Positions 1-8,660 of a DNA stretch of 64,000 nt are shown piece after piece; the first letter of the stretch is position 1, and each line of letters starts with the position of its first letter. The position numbers and the translations under genes were made by a program. Below the pieces are notes generated by a model. The model was not told the DNA's origin. It was given only the letters and a program-made list of their open reading frames with translations, and ran no database searches. This DNA is from Paracoccaceae bacterium. GTDB taxonomy: Bacteria > Pseudomonadota > Alphaproteobacteria > Rhodobacterales > Rhodobacteraceae. The stretch spans positions 1-64,000 of the forward strand of contig JADGFD010000001.1 in assembly GCA_016744015.1 (NCBI GenBank). Direction: 5' to 3'.

Positions 1-762
1 CTATTGAGTATAGTTGGGTTTGATGTTTGGGTGATGATCTTGGAATGATCTTGGAATGATGTTGTTGTTATTCGTTACATGGCACAATTGGGAGTCAATT
101 AATAATGAGATGCAAGTGTGAAGTGTGTTTTTGTATCTATAGATAAATAAGAGGAAATCCTCACCTACATCTGTTATCTGAAACTTCCCCTCACTATCAG
201 ATACAATGAGATGTGAATCTGTGATAAATTGTAGATAGTTTTCCGCAGTAAGTGATGGAATATTTTGTCTTGCAACTGAAATGAATGGCTCGATATCGGA
301 CAATGAAAGTCCGAGAGCACTAGAACGAAGTGCTTTTAGCAAAGAAATTTGGCTACCAAAAATATAGTGATAAATTCGCCAAAATCCTGTATCGAGTCGA
401 GATTGCGCAAGTGCATAATAAAGAGCATCCGATCTTTCTGAGTCAGCAACTTCACTGAATGTGGTTTTGATCTCCTCTTCAACACGGCGCATCACCGCTG
501 TACGTTCTCTTCCCGCTAGTTCCTTCAATTTTTGCGAGTCTGCCTCAGATGAAATTACCAGATCGCTTTGCGATTGTTGTTTTCCAAAGGCTACTCCTTT
601 TGGCCCCAAACTACTTATTCTAGAGAAAAGTGAGCCGATATCACCTTTGAATTTGTATGCGATAAAGACTGCGGCCAGAGGCCATGCGATCGCTGTTGCA
701 AACGGGGTAATTAGCTCTAGGTAAGGTATCCAAGTACTTGGGTCATAAGTTGTCGAAATCAT
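1..762 (-). CDS. Hypothetical membrane-anchored protein with winged-helix-like C-terminus
   Basis: 253 aa, not recognised as a named family. Residues about 15-38 form one hydrophobic segment, followed by a basic stretch, so the protein is probably anchored with its bulk in the cytoplasm. Residues about 150-215 have a winged-helix-like pattern (helix, helix, then a wing ending in ITDVGEDFLLFI), as seen in small regulatory or scaffold proteins; this is a weak resemblance. The ATG at 760-762 is chosen because the protein starts directly before the membrane segment. The gene is visibly AT-richer than lepA, from which it diverges, and ends exactly at the window edge with a stop at 1-3. Composition suggests acquisition. 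The neighbour on its other side is not visible, so operon context is unknown. Confidence 0.7.
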   Translation of the reverse strand: MISTTYDPSTWIPYLELITPFATAIAWPLAAVFIAYKFKGDIGSLFSRISSLGPKGVAFGKQQSQSDLVISSEADSQKLKELAGRERTAVMRRVEEEIKTTFSEVADSERSDALYYALAQSRLDTGFWRIYHYIFGSQISLLKALRSSALGLSLSDIEPFISVARQNIPSLTAENYLQFITDSHLIVSDSEGKFQITDVGEDFLLFIYRYKNTLHTCISLLIDSQLCHVTNNNNIIPRSFQDHHPNIKPNYTQ

Positions 763-859
763 AAAAAAGCCTATGGTTGTTCTCCATCTAACCTAAGTTG
801 TGTTCATTCTAATTCAACCCCCCTTGACCCTTCCCAAAACCTCAATCATACCCTCCCCC

Positions 860-2659
860 ATGACAGAGCTTAAAAACATCCGTAATTTTTCGATCGTGGC
901 GCATATTGACCACGGGAAATCCACGCTGGCTGACCGGCTTATCCAGAGCACCGGCACGGTGGCGGACCGTGATATGCAGGCGCAGCTGCTGGACAGTATG
1001 GACATCGAGCGCGAGCGCGGCATTACCATTAAGGCCAACACGGTGCGCATTGAGTATAAGGCCAAGGATGGCGAGACTTATGTGCTGAACCTGATCGACA
1101 CGCCCGGCCATGTGGATTTTGCCTATGAGGTGAGCCGGAGCATGCGGGCCGTTGAGGGCTCGCTTTTGGTGGTGGATGCGGCGCAGGGCGTGGAGGCGCA
1201 AACGCTGGCGAATGTTTACCACGCGATTGAGGCCGACCACGAGATTGTGCCGGTGCTCAACAAAATTGACCTGCCCGCCGCCGAGCCGGAGCGGGTGTGT
1301 GAGCAAATCGAAGATGTGATCGGGATTGATGCGACCGATGCTGTTATGATTTCGGCGAAAACCGGCATTGGTATCGCTGACGTGCTGGAAGCCATTGTGA
1401 CGCGCCTGCCTGCACCGGAGGGCGATGCAGATGCGCCCCTAAAGGCGATGCTGGTGGACAGTTGGTATGACCCATACCTTGGCGTGGTTGTTCTGGTGCG
1501 CGTGATAGATGGCGTGCTGAAAAAGGGCGACAAAATCAAGATGCTGGCGACCAATGCGAGCTATCCGGTGGACCGCGTCGGGGTGTTTAAGCCCGAAATG
1601 CAGCCGATTGATAAGCTTGGCCCCGGCGAAATGGGGTTTTTAACGGCGAGCATCAAACAGGTGCGCGATACCCGTGTGGGGGATACAATTACCCATGAGA
1701 AAAAGGGTGTTGAAGAGGCGCTGCCCGGCTTTAAGCCCGCACAACCCGTTGTGTTTTGCGGCTTGTTTCCGGTGGACACGGCCCTGTTTGAGGATCTGCG
1801 CGAAAGCATTGAGAAGCTGGCGCTGAATGACGCGTCATTTAGTTATGAGACCGAAAGCTCGGCGGCGCTGGGCTTTGGTTTTCGCTGTGGTTTCCTAGGC
1901 CTGCTGCACCTTGAGGTGATTAGGGACCGCTTGGAACGGGAATATGATATTGACCTGATTACCACGGCGCCTTCGGTGATTTATAAAGTATATTTGCGCG
2001 ATGGCACGATTGTTGAGTTGCATAACCCCGCCGATATGCCGGACCTGACGCTGGTGGACCACATTGAAGAGCCGCGAATCAAGGCGACGATTTTGGTGCC
2101 GGATGAGTATCTGGGCGATGTGCTGAAGCTGTGCCAAGACAGGCGCGGCATTCAGATAGACCTGACATATGCTGGCGCACGCGCGATGGTTATATATGAT
2201 TTACCGTTAAATGAAGTGGTATTTGATTTTTACGACCGGCTGAAATCGGTCACCAAAGGCTATGCGAGTTTTGACTATAGCATGGAAGGCTATGCCGAAG
2301 ACCAGCTGGTGAAAATGCAGATTTTGGTAAATGACGAGCCGGTGGATGCGCTTTCAACCATGGTGCACCGCGCACGGGCTGAGGCACGTGGGCGGGCGAT
2401 GTGCGCCAAGCTGAAAGAGCTGATTCCGCAGCATATGTTTAAGATTCCGATTCAGGCCGCGATTGGCGGGCGGGTTATTGCGCGCGAAACGATTTCGGCG
2501 CTGCGCAAAGACGTGACGGCAAAATGCTATGGCGGGGATGCCACGCGGAAGCGGAAGCTGCTCGATAAGCAGAAAAAAGGTAAGAAGAAGATGCGGGAAT
2601 TTGGCCGGGTCAGCATCCCGCAATCTGCGTTTATCAGTGCCTTGAAGATGGATGATTAA
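860..2659 (+). CDS. lepA: Elongation factor 4 (back-translocating GTPase LepA)
   Basis: Ribosome-associated translational GTPase. 599 aa, the standard LepA length, from the ATG at 860; an in-frame start at 800 would add 20 residues that the family lacks. The G domain shows the P-loop AHIDHGKST at about residues 14-22, [12 protein letters not shown] and a SAK motif. The C-terminus carries the LepA-specific lysine-rich stretch followed by [10 protein letters not shown]. Domain order is GTPase, EF-Tu domain 2, EF-G III/V-like, LepA C-terminal domain. The gene is complete, GC-rich and overlaps the next gene by 8 bp, suggesting co-transcription. Assignment is near certain. Confidence 0.97.
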   Translation: MTELKNIRNFSIVAHIDHGKSTLADRLIQSTGTVADRDMQAQLLDSMDIERERGITIKANTVRIEYKAKDGETYVLNLIDTPGHVDFAYEVSRSMRAVEGSLLVVDAAQGVEAQTLANVYHAIEADHEIVPVLNKIDLPAAEPERVCEQIEDVIGIDATDAVMISAKTGIGIADVLEAIVTRLPAPEGDADAPLKAMLVDSWYDPYLGVVVLVRVIDGVLKKGDKIKMLATNASYPVDRVGVFKPEMQPIDKLGPGEMGFLTASIKQVRDTRVGDTITHEKKGVEEALPGFKPAQPVVFCGLFPVDTALFEDLRESIEKLALNDASFSYETESSAALGFGFRCGFLGLLHLEVIRDRLEREYDIDLITTAPSVIYKVYLRDGTIVELHNPADMPDLTLVDHIEEPRIKATILVPDEYLGDVLKLCQDRRGIQIDLTYAGARAMVIYDLPLNEVVFDFYDRLKSVTKGYASFDYSMEGYAEDQLVKMQILVNDEPVDALSTMVHRARAEARGRAMCAKLKELIPQHMFKIPIQAAIGGRVIARETISALRKDVTAKCYGGDATRKRKLLDKQKKGKKKMREFGRVSIPQSAFISALKMDD

Positions 2660-3329
2660 AGCCAGCGCCCTTGTTTTATCATTGCTGGCGGGGCCTTTGC
2701 AGGCTGAGTGCCGCCACGCTTTGGCGCTGGGTATGGATGTGTCTTCCTCCGTGGATGCGGTTGAATATAATCTGCAAATGTCGGGGCTGGCGCGCGCGCT
2801 GGATGACCCACAGGTCCGGCACGCGCTCACCGGGGATGGCGGTGGGCATGTGGCGCTTATGGTTTATGAATGGAGCGGGCAAGCGCACCAAACCATAATT
2901 TTGCCGTGGATAGAAGTGGTGAGCGATCATGAGGTGAATCTTGCGATTGCCGCGTTAACCACCCACCGGCGCAGTGCCTCGAATGCGCCAACGGCTTTGG
3001 GAAATGCGCTCGGATTTGGAGCCAGGCAGATGTTGATGAGCCCAAGCTGCTGGCGGCAAACACTGGATATTTCAGGCGATGGCGTAAACAACACCGGATA
3101 CCGCCCCAAACAGGCCTACCTGAATTTTGACTTCTCAAATATCACCGTAAATGGCTTGGTGGTGGTGTCCGATGATGATGGTGAATTGCGCCAGTATTAC
3201 CAGCAAGAGGTGATTTACGGTGCGGGCAGTTTTGTGGAAATGGCCGCCGGATATGCCGATTATGAGCGGGCTATCAAGCGCAAACTCCTGCGGGAGCTCA
3301 CTGTATTGGCTTTAAGCAAACTCAACTAG
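2652..3329 (+). CDS. DUF1194 domain secreted protein (von Willebrand A-like)
   Basis: 225 aa. Residues 1-18 are a signal peptide with a likely cut after LQA, so the mature protein is probably periplasmic. The core resembles DUF1194, a von Willebrand factor A-like fold common in Rhodobacterales and Rhizobiales: DVSSS at residues 29-33 matches a MIDAS-like DxSxS metal motif, and ISGDGVNN around residue 140 is the second family block. The function of the family is unknown to me. It overlaps the 3' end of lepA by 8 bp (ATG at 2652), so it is probably translated from the lepA transcript. It is convergent with the phosphatase gene downstream. Confidence 0.85.
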   Translation: MIKASALVLSLLAGPLQAECRHALALGMDVSSSVDAVEYNLQMSGLARALDDPQVRHALTGDGGGHVALMVYEWSGQAHQTIILPWIEVVSDHEVNLAIAALTTHRRSASNAPTALGNALGFGARQMLMSPSCWRQTLDISGDGVNNTGYRPKQAYLNFDFSNITVNGLVVVSDDDGELRQYYQQEVIYGAGSFVEMAAGYADYERAIKRKLLRELTVLALSKLN

Positions 3330-3330
3330 G

Positions 3331-3918
3331 CTAAGCCAGAATGTTGACTCCCATAACTCGCCAATTGTTCGATTTGTGCAAATAATCAAGCCTTGTGAGG
3401 GAAAAGTTGTCGATTTTAAACGAGAAAACGGCAGGCGCAGGCATGCCAGTTGCCAGCTGAAGGGCTGCCAAAATGACAGCAAAATGGGCTGATATGATGA
3501 TATGGCCCTGCGGCCCCGATTGATGAAGCTTTGCAAGCGCCGCTTCAACCCGTTTACTCAACTGGTGCCAGCTTTCGCCATTCGGCGGAGCCGCGCTGCC
3601 CGGGTTTTCCCAGAAGCTGCGCCAAAGCGTAGGGTCGGATTTTTCGATGGCGGCGAAGTCTTTTCCCTCCCAATCTCCAAAATGCATTTCCCTAAATTCC
3701 GGAGCTTCGGGCAGCCAGTTTTGATTATTGTAAATGGCGCGCGCTGTTTCACGCGTGCGGCTTAAATCAGAAGACAGGATTTTGGCGTCGGTCGGCAAGC
3801 AAGCCTTGAGGCGCGCGATTTGAGCGGTGTCAGAGAGATCAGCTGGAATATCTGTGTGGCCGCAAAAACCCTTGGCGTGGGTTGGCCCGTGGCGCACAAA
3901 CCAGTAAGAGGTTGTCAT
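3331..3918 (-). CDS. Histidine phosphatase family protein, candidate alpha-ribazole phosphatase
   Basis: 195 aa histidine phosphatase (phosphoglycerate mutase-like). The catalytic RHG is at residues 9-11; the family GDWEGK block and a late ISAHFAV histidine follow. Histidine phosphatases of this size beside cobU are usually CobC, which removes the 5' phosphate of alpha-ribazole phosphate in the nucleotide-loop part of cobalamin synthesis. The gene overlaps the end of cobU by 4 bp on the same strand, strong evidence for one operon. The phosphatase fold is visible in the sequence; the cobalamin role rests on context, and a general phosphatase is possible. Confidence 0.8.
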   Translation of the reverse strand: MTTSYWFVRHGPTHAKGFCGHTDIPADLSDTAQIARLKACLPTDAKILSSDLSRTRETARAIYNNQNWLPEAPEFREMHFGDWEGKDFAAIEKSDPTLWRSFWENPGSAAPPNGESWHQLSKRVEAALAKLHQSGPQGHIIISAHFAVILAALQLATGMPAPAVFSFKIDNFSLTRLDYLHKSNNWRVMGVNILA

Positions 3919-4430
3919 AGCGGAGCCTTCAGGGAAAGTGGCAGGCCAGCGGCCACAAAGGTGACGGTATCGGCGGCCTCCGCAATGCGCTGGTTGAGGC
4001 GGCCTTGGGCATCACGGAAGGCGCGCCCGATCGAGGTGGCGGGCACAAGACCAAGGCCAATTTCATTGGATACGGCAATGATTTGGGCGTCACTGGCGCG
4101 GATGGTCTTGAGCAGTAAATCGGTGTTTTTCTCAATATTATGGTTTAATTCCAGATGGTTGGAGAGCCAGAGCGTCAGGCAGTCTAGCAATATAACATGA
4201 CGGGCGGTAAGGGATAGCAAGGGTTCTGTTACGTTAAGCGGGGCTTCGATGAGCTGCCATTCAGGCCCGCGGCGCGCCTTGTGGAGGCCAATTTTTTTGG
4301 ACATTTCACGGTCTTTTGCCTGACCTGTTGCAAGATAAACTGGCGTGAGGCCGGTGGCCAAAACGAGGCGCTCAGCATATGCGGACTTCCCGCTACTGGC
4401 CCCGCCGAGAATGAGTGTTAGGTTTTTCAT
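3915..4430 (-). CDS. cobU: Adenosylcobinamide kinase / adenosylcobinamide-phosphate guanylyltransferase
   Basis: 171 aa from the ATG at 4428-4430 (MKNLTLILGG); an in-frame ATG nine codons upstream is possible but adds residues before the P-loop that the family lacks. The N-terminus gives the CobU P-loop GGASSGKSAYAE; further in are the NEIGLGLVP and GRLNQRIAEAADTVTFVAAG blocks typical of CobU/CobP. The enzyme phosphorylates adenosylcobinamide and transfers GMP to it. It is the first gene of a two-gene operon with the phosphatase. Other cobalamin genes are not in the window, so this could serve salvage or the end of de novo synthesis. Confidence 0.93.
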   Translation of the reverse strand: MKNLTLILGGASSGKSAYAERLVLATGLTPVYLATGQAKDREMSKKIGLHKARRGPEWQLIEAPLNVTEPLLSLTARHVILLDCLTLWLSNHLELNHNIEKNTDLLLKTIRASDAQIIAVSNEIGLGLVPATSIGRAFRDAQGRLNQRIAEAADTVTFVAAGLPLSLKAPL

Positions 4431-4542
4431 TTTGCCCTGAAATTCGGTTTTCCCCAAAGTATCACATTACGTATAGGAGGAAAACTTGTTATGTTAAAAG
4501 AAAGTATCTACACTCCTTACGGGTAAAACAATGTGGGGTGCC

Positions 4543-5739
4543 ATGCTGGCTGGTAAAAAAATATTGCTGATTATTGGCGGCGGGATCGCGGCTTATAAAG
4601 TATTGGAGCTGATGCGGCTATTGGGGAAATCGGGCGCAGGTATCGTGCCTGTTATGACCAAAGCTGCTGAGGAATTTGTAACACCGCTCAGCGTGTCGGC
4701 GCTGGCGGAAGCACCGGTTCGGCGCGCACTGTTCAGCCTCGAAGATGAAGCGGAAATGGGGCATATCCAGCTAACGCGCGATGCGGATTTGGTGGTAGTG
4801 GCCCCGGCCACCGCCGATTTGATGGCGAAAATGGCGAACGGGCTCGCCAATGATATGGCGTCTACCTTGTTGATTGCGCGTAATAAACCAGTGTTGCTTG
4901 CACCTGCGATGAATGTTGCCATGTGGGAAAATGCGGCGACAAAGCGCAATGCGGAGACTTTGCGCGAAGATGGCTGCACATTTGTCGGCCCTGAAGAGGG
5001 TAACATGGCCTGTGGCGAGTTTGGATTTGGCCGAATGGCCGAACCGGCTGAAATTTTTGCCGCGATTGAAGCGCACCTTTTGGATGGGCCGTTAAGGGGT
5101 AAACGAATTTTGGTGACCTCGGGGCCAACCCATGAGCCGATTGACCCCGTGCGTTATATTGCGAATAGGTCTTCTGGCCTTCAAGGCGCAGAAATCGCGC
5201 GTGCGCTGGTGGCGCTGGGGGCAGAGGTGGACTTTGTGACCGGGCCAGCTGAGGCGGCGCGACCCGAGGGGGCGAATGTGATTGAGGTGGAAACTGCGCT
5301 GGAAATGGCCGCAGCGGTGGAGGCTGCGGGGCAGCTAGACGCGGCCATTTTTGCGGCGGCTGTGGCTGATTGGCGCGTTGCAAATACAAGTGATAGCAAG
5401 ATGAAAAAACTTGCGGGAAAGGCCATGCCGGAGCTGGAACTGATTGAAAACCCTGATATTTTGGCGACTGTTTCACAACGAAGCAACGGGCGGCCTGCAT
5501 TGGTGATCGGGTTTGCAGCGGAAACAAATGATGTGATCGAAAATGCCACAGCGAAGCGCAAGCGCAAGGGGTGCGACTGGATTTTGGCAAATGATGTTGG
5601 CGGTGCGCGGCCCGTTATGGGCGGGCCGGATAACCAAGTAATTCTGATTAGTGCTAACGGGGCGGAAACATGGCCTTGGATGAGCAAGAAGCAAGTGGCG
5701 GAAGGCTTGGCTTTGAGGATTTCTGAGGCGCTGACATGA
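4543..5739 (+). CDS. coaBC: Bifunctional phosphopantothenoylcysteine decarboxylase / phosphopantothenate-cysteine ligase
   Basis: 398 aa fusion for two steps of coenzyme A synthesis. The N-terminal CoaC flavoprotein half (about 1-180) shows GGGIAAYK, APAMNVAMWEN and the substrate-clamp region GNMACGEFGFGRM. The CoaB half (about 190-398) starts with VTSGPTHEPIDPVR and continues to KMKK and the GFAAETND block. Start taken at 4543 (MLAGKK), which places the flavoprotein strand directly at the N-terminus; an ATG at 4531 would add four residues. The stop overlaps the dut start by 4 bp, beginning a closely packed run to 8622. Confidence 0.95.
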   Translation: MLAGKKILLIIGGGIAAYKVLELMRLLGKSGAGIVPVMTKAAEEFVTPLSVSALAEAPVRRALFSLEDEAEMGHIQLTRDADLVVVAPATADLMAKMANGLANDMASTLLIARNKPVLLAPAMNVAMWENAATKRNAETLREDGCTFVGPEEGNMACGEFGFGRMAEPAEIFAAIEAHLLDGPLRGKRILVTSGPTHEPIDPVRYIANRSSGLQGAEIARALVALGAEVDFVTGPAEAARPEGANVIEVETALEMAAAVEAAGQLDAAIFAAAVADWRVANTSDSKMKKLAGKAMPELELIENPDILATVSQRSNGRPALVIGFAAETNDVIENATAKRKRKGCDWILANDVGGARPVMGGPDNQVILISANGAETWPWMSKKQVAEGLALRISEALT

Positions 5740-6179
5740 GCTTTGTAAAAGTGAAACAGGTGCGCGAGTTTGATTGGCCGCTGCCGCAATATGAAAGCGA
5801 TGGCGCCGCGGGGATGGATGTTCGAGCTGTTATAGAAAATAAAATGTTTACCATTAAGCCAATGCAGCGGAAATTGGTCCCCTCGGGCTTGGCCATTGAG
5901 ATTCCCCAGGGCTATGAAATGCAGATCAGGCCGCGCTCGGGGTTGGCGCTAAAACATGGCATAACCATGGTGAACGCACCCGGAACGATCGACTCAGATT
6001 ATCGCGGTGAAGTTGGCATTATCCTTATAAACTTGAGTGATAGTGAATATGAGTTGCAACATGGAGAGCGCATAGCGCAAATGGTTTTGGCTCCGGTGAC
6101 CCGCTGCACATGGATGATTGTAGAAGAATTGGAAGAGACGCGTCGGGGTGCTGGCGGATTTGGTTCAACAGGAAACTAG
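5736..6179 (+). CDS. dut: dUTP diphosphatase
   Basis: 147 aa trimeric dUTPase of usual length. It hydrolyses dUTP to dUMP, keeping uracil out of DNA and feeding dTMP synthesis. All five motifs are readable: AAGMDVRA, RPRSGLALKHGI, NAPGTIDSDYRGE with the catalytic aspartate, GERIAQMVLAP, and the C-terminal RGAGGFGSTG arm. The start overlaps coaBC by 4 bp, the conserved coaBC-dut coupling seen in many proteobacteria. The next gene begins on the very next base after its stop. Confidence 0.97.
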   Translation: MSFVKVKQVREFDWPLPQYESDGAAGMDVRAVIENKMFTIKPMQRKLVPSGLAIEIPQGYEMQIRPRSGLALKHGITMVNAPGTIDSDYRGEVGIILINLSDSEYELQHGERIAQMVLAPVTRCTWMIVEELEETRRGAGGFGSTGN

Positions 6180-6629
6180 ATGTATTTATTATCTAAAAAA
6201 TCCAGCCTCGCGCTGGAAGCGGTGTTGGATGTGGCCTTTAATGCCCGGCCAAAACCCGTACAGTCAAAAGATATTACCGAGCGGCAGGGGATTCAGAGCC
6301 GATACCTGGAGCAGGTGCTGCAATTTTTGGTAAAGCGTGGCATTCTTAAGGGCGTGCGCGGGCCAAAAGGGGGCTACACGCTGGCGCGTGAGCGGCGGCG
6401 GATCACGCTGGGCGACGTGCTGCGGGTGATTGAAGACCTCGAAAATGAAGATGACAAGATGGATTCGATTTCGGAGTTAGGAGAGAGGGTTATCCAGCCA
6501 ATTTGGGCCGAATTCCACAGCGATATGCTACAGAAGCTCGACCGAATAACGCTCGAAGACCTATGCCAGCAAGCCGAGGCGAGCGGCGTAGGGCGCGCCG
6601 GTAATGCCGGCCTTGATTTCGTAATTTAG
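6180..6629 (+). CDS. Rrf2 family transcriptional regulator, CymR-like
   Basis: 149 aa Rrf2 winged-helix regulator. The N-terminus (SSLALEAVLDVAFNARP...) holds the helix-turn-helix, followed by the wing RGPKGGYTLARERRRITLGDVLRVIE. The three cysteines that hold the Fe-S cluster in IscR and NsrR are absent; there is one isolated Cys near residue 135. Cluster-free members adjoining cysK are typically CymR-like and sense sulfur status through O-acetylserine/CysK. The gene starts immediately after the dut stop and lies 10 bp before cysK, so it is probably co-transcribed with and controls cysteine synthesis. The CymR role is inference from context. Confidence 0.9.
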   Translation: MYLLSKKSSLALEAVLDVAFNARPKPVQSKDITERQGIQSRYLEQVLQFLVKRGILKGVRGPKGGYTLARERRRITLGDVLRVIEDLENEDDKMDSISELGERVIQPIWAEFHSDMLQKLDRITLEDLCQQAEASGVGRAGNAGLDFVI

Positions 6630-6639
6630 GGAGTATGTG

Positions 6640-7590
6640 ATGAGAGATAGAGCTAGAGGTCTGATTTATAACGACATTACCGAAACCTATGGCGGCACAC
6701 CGCTTGTCAAGTTTTCGCGCTTCGCCGCGGCTATGAATGTGGATGCAGAGATTTGCGGAAAGCTGGAGTTTTTTAATCCGCTTGGTTCGGTGAAGGACCG
6801 GATCGGCGTGGCCATGGTGGATGCACTGGAGGAAAGCGGAGCGCTGAAGCCGGGGGGGGTATTGATTGAGCCAACCTCGGGAAATACGGGCATTGCGTTG
6901 GCTTTTGTATGTGCCGCACGCGGATATCGGCTGATTTTAACCATGCCCGAGAGCATGTCTGTTGAGCGCCGACAAATGCTGGCCCTATTGGGGGCCGAGC
7001 TGGTGCTGACAGATGCGGCGCTGGGCATGGGGGGGGCCATTGCGCGCGCTGATGAGCTGGCCACGGAGATCGAAGGGTCGATCATACCGCAACAGTTTGA
7101 AAACATGGCTAATCCGGAAATTCATGAGCAAACAACGGGGCGTGAAATTTTGGCTGATTGCGAGGGCAAGGTGGATGTGTTTATTTCTGGCGTTGGCACG
7201 GGCGGAACCCTAACGGGCGTGGCGCGAGTGCTTAAAAAAATGAACCCAGATGTGCATGTTGTGGCCATTGAGCCAGAGGATTCTGCGGTGCTTTCGGGGG
7301 GGGGTGCCGGCCCGCACGCCATTCAGGGCATTGGTGCTGGTTTTAACCCCAAAACGCTCGATGATTCGCTCATTGACGAGATTTTGACAATAGGAAACGA
7401 GACCTCTTTTGAGATGGCCCGCGCACTGGCGGAGATTGAAGGCGTTCCGGTTGGCATATCCTCTGGCGCGGCGCTGGCGGCCGCCGTAGAAATTGGCCTG
7501 CGCGATGAAATGGCGGACAAGCGGATTGTGGTGATTATCCCAAGCTTTGCGGAGCGATATCTTTCATCGGGGCTGTTTGACGGGGTGTGA
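6640..7590 (+). CDS. cysK: Cysteine synthase A (O-acetylserine sulfhydrylase)
   Basis: 316 aa PLP enzyme making cysteine from O-acetylserine and sulfide. GSVKDRIG carries the PLP lysine; PTSGNTGIAL binds the PLP phosphate-side substrate loop; GVGTGGTLTGVARVLK and GISSGAALAAA complete the fold. The ATG at 6640 is chosen over the GTG at 6637; GGGAG six to ten bases upstream serves either. It follows an Rrf2 regulator lacking the Fe-S cysteines, and its stop overlaps the next start. A cystathionine beta-synthase is unlikely because no CBS or haem domain is present. Confidence 0.95.
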   Translation: MRDRARGLIYNDITETYGGTPLVKFSRFAAAMNVDAEICGKLEFFNPLGSVKDRIGVAMVDALEESGALKPGGVLIEPTSGNTGIALAFVCAARGYRLILTMPESMSVERRQMLALLGAELVLTDAALGMGGAIARADELATEIEGSIIPQQFENMANPEIHEQTTGREILADCEGKVDVFISGVGTGGTLTGVARVLKKMNPDVHVVAIEPEDSAVLSGGGAGPHAIQGIGAGFNPKTLDDSLIDEILTIGNETSFEMARALAEIEGVPVGISSGAALAAAVEIGLRDEMADKRIVVIIPSFAERYLSSGLFDGV

Positions 7591-7883
7591 TGGCTATTAT
7601 CTATAGCGGTGGACTGTGGACTGTGGCCTTGGTATTTGCCATGTCATGTGGCTATGTATGGGCACTTAATTGGCCAAAAATGGCGTATAAGGCACTGACA
7701 TTGCTGGCAATACTTGTGGTTTTGGGCGCTTTGCTGCTACCTGAAACACATGTGTTCCGCCTGCGCATAATCGAAGGGCTGCACTGGTGGAAATGGGCGG
7801 CAATTCTGGCATTCCCGGTGCTGATATATGCCTCTTTGGTGCGCAAAATACAGAAAAAGGTGGATGCGCGGTATGACTCCTGA
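7590..7883 (+). CDS. Small integral membrane protein
   Basis: 97 aa with three predicted membrane segments (about residues 8-27, 33-52 and 68-88) and a basic C-terminus (RKIQKKVDARYDS). I do not recognise a named family. Its ATG overlaps the cysK stop (TGATG) and its end overlaps the MoeB/ThiF-like start by 11 bp, so it is certainly part of the same transcription unit. The context might suggest a sulfur role, but nothing in the sequence shows it. Confidence 0.75.
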   Translation: MAIIYSGGLWTVALVFAMSCGYVWALNWPKMAYKALTLLAILVVLGALLLPETHVFRLRIIEGLHWWKWAAILAFPVLIYASLVRKIQKKVDARYDS

Positions 7884-8622
7884 AGAAATTGAGCGCTATG
7901 CGCGGCACATCGTTTTGCGAGAGATCGGCGGGCCGGGGCAAAATAAGTTGTTAAATGCTAAACTACTATGCATTGGTGCTGGCGGACTCGGCAGCCCTGC
8001 GCTGCTATATTTGGCGGCTGCGGGGGTTGGCACATTGGGCATTGTGGATGACGATGAGGTCAGCCTTTCTAACCTGCAACGCCAAGTTTTGCATGAAACC
8101 AATGCTGTGGGTGAGGCCAAAACCAGCAGCGCGGCGCGCGCCCTTGCGCGGGTAAACCCGAACGTAAACGTGCAGCTGCATACCCTTCGGCTGAATGAGG
8201 GTAACGTAGACGAGATTATCGCTAGCTATGATATGGTGCTTGATGGCACCGATAATTTTGAAACCCGATACCTTGTGAATGCGGCGTGTGTGCGCGCCCA
8301 AATGCCACTTATTTCAGCGGCCATGAGCCAATGGGAAGGGCAAATTAGCCTGTATGACCCCGCCAATGGTGGGCCGTGTTATCAGTGCGTGTTCCCGCAG
8401 GCCCCCGCGGACGGGCTCGCCCCAAATTGCGCACAAGCGGGCGTAATGGGGGCCTTGGCCGGCGTTATGGGCTCCATGATGGCGGGGGAGGCTATCAAGC
8501 TGATTACCGGAGCCGGGCAAGTGCTGCGTGGCGAAATCCTGATCTATGATTCCCTATTTGGGGAAACGCGAAAACTCAAAACCTCGCTGCGCGCAGATTG
8601 CGGGATCTGTGGCAAAAAATAG
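7873..8622 (+). CDS. HesA/MoeB/ThiF family sulfur-carrier adenylyltransferase
   Basis: 249 aa E1-like enzyme that adenylates the C-terminal glycine of a small sulfur carrier (MoaD or ThiS type). Seen: N-terminal EEIERYARHIVLREIGGPGQ, nucleotide loop GAGGLGSPALLYLAAAG, catalytic DGTDNFETRYLVN, and the zinc cysteine pairs CYQC and CGIC. There is no C-terminal rhodanese domain. Start at 7873 (MTPEEIER) is the conserved family start. As the last gene in a cysteine-synthesis operon it links sulfur assimilation to molybdopterin or thiamin; molybdopterin supply would also serve NarG elsewhere in the window. MoeB and ThiF cannot be separated by eye. Confidence 0.9.
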   Translation: MTPEEIERYARHIVLREIGGPGQNKLLNAKLLCIGAGGLGSPALLYLAAAGVGTLGIVDDDEVSLSNLQRQVLHETNAVGEAKTSSAARALARVNPNVNVQLHTLRLNEGNVDEIIASYDMVLDGTDNFETRYLVNAACVRAQMPLISAAMSQWEGQISLYDPANGGPCYQCVFPQAPADGLAPNCAQAGVMGALAGVMGSMMAGEAIKLITGAGQVLRGEILIYDSLFGETRKLKTSLRADCGICGKK

Positions 8623-8660
8623 CATTCCAAATTGTTGAAATATCCCGGTGCTGCCCGACG

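Noticed and set aside
800-859. 20-residue N-terminal extension of LepA
   Set aside because: The conserved family start [18 protein letters not shown] begins at 860; the upstream stretch is not protein-like.
4862-5590. 242-codon frame on the minus strand
   Set aside because: Antisense to coaBC; proline-rich low-complexity product typical of overprinting.
6637-6639. GTG start for cysK
   Set aside because: The ATG three bases later is in frame and equally well placed to the ribosome-binding site.
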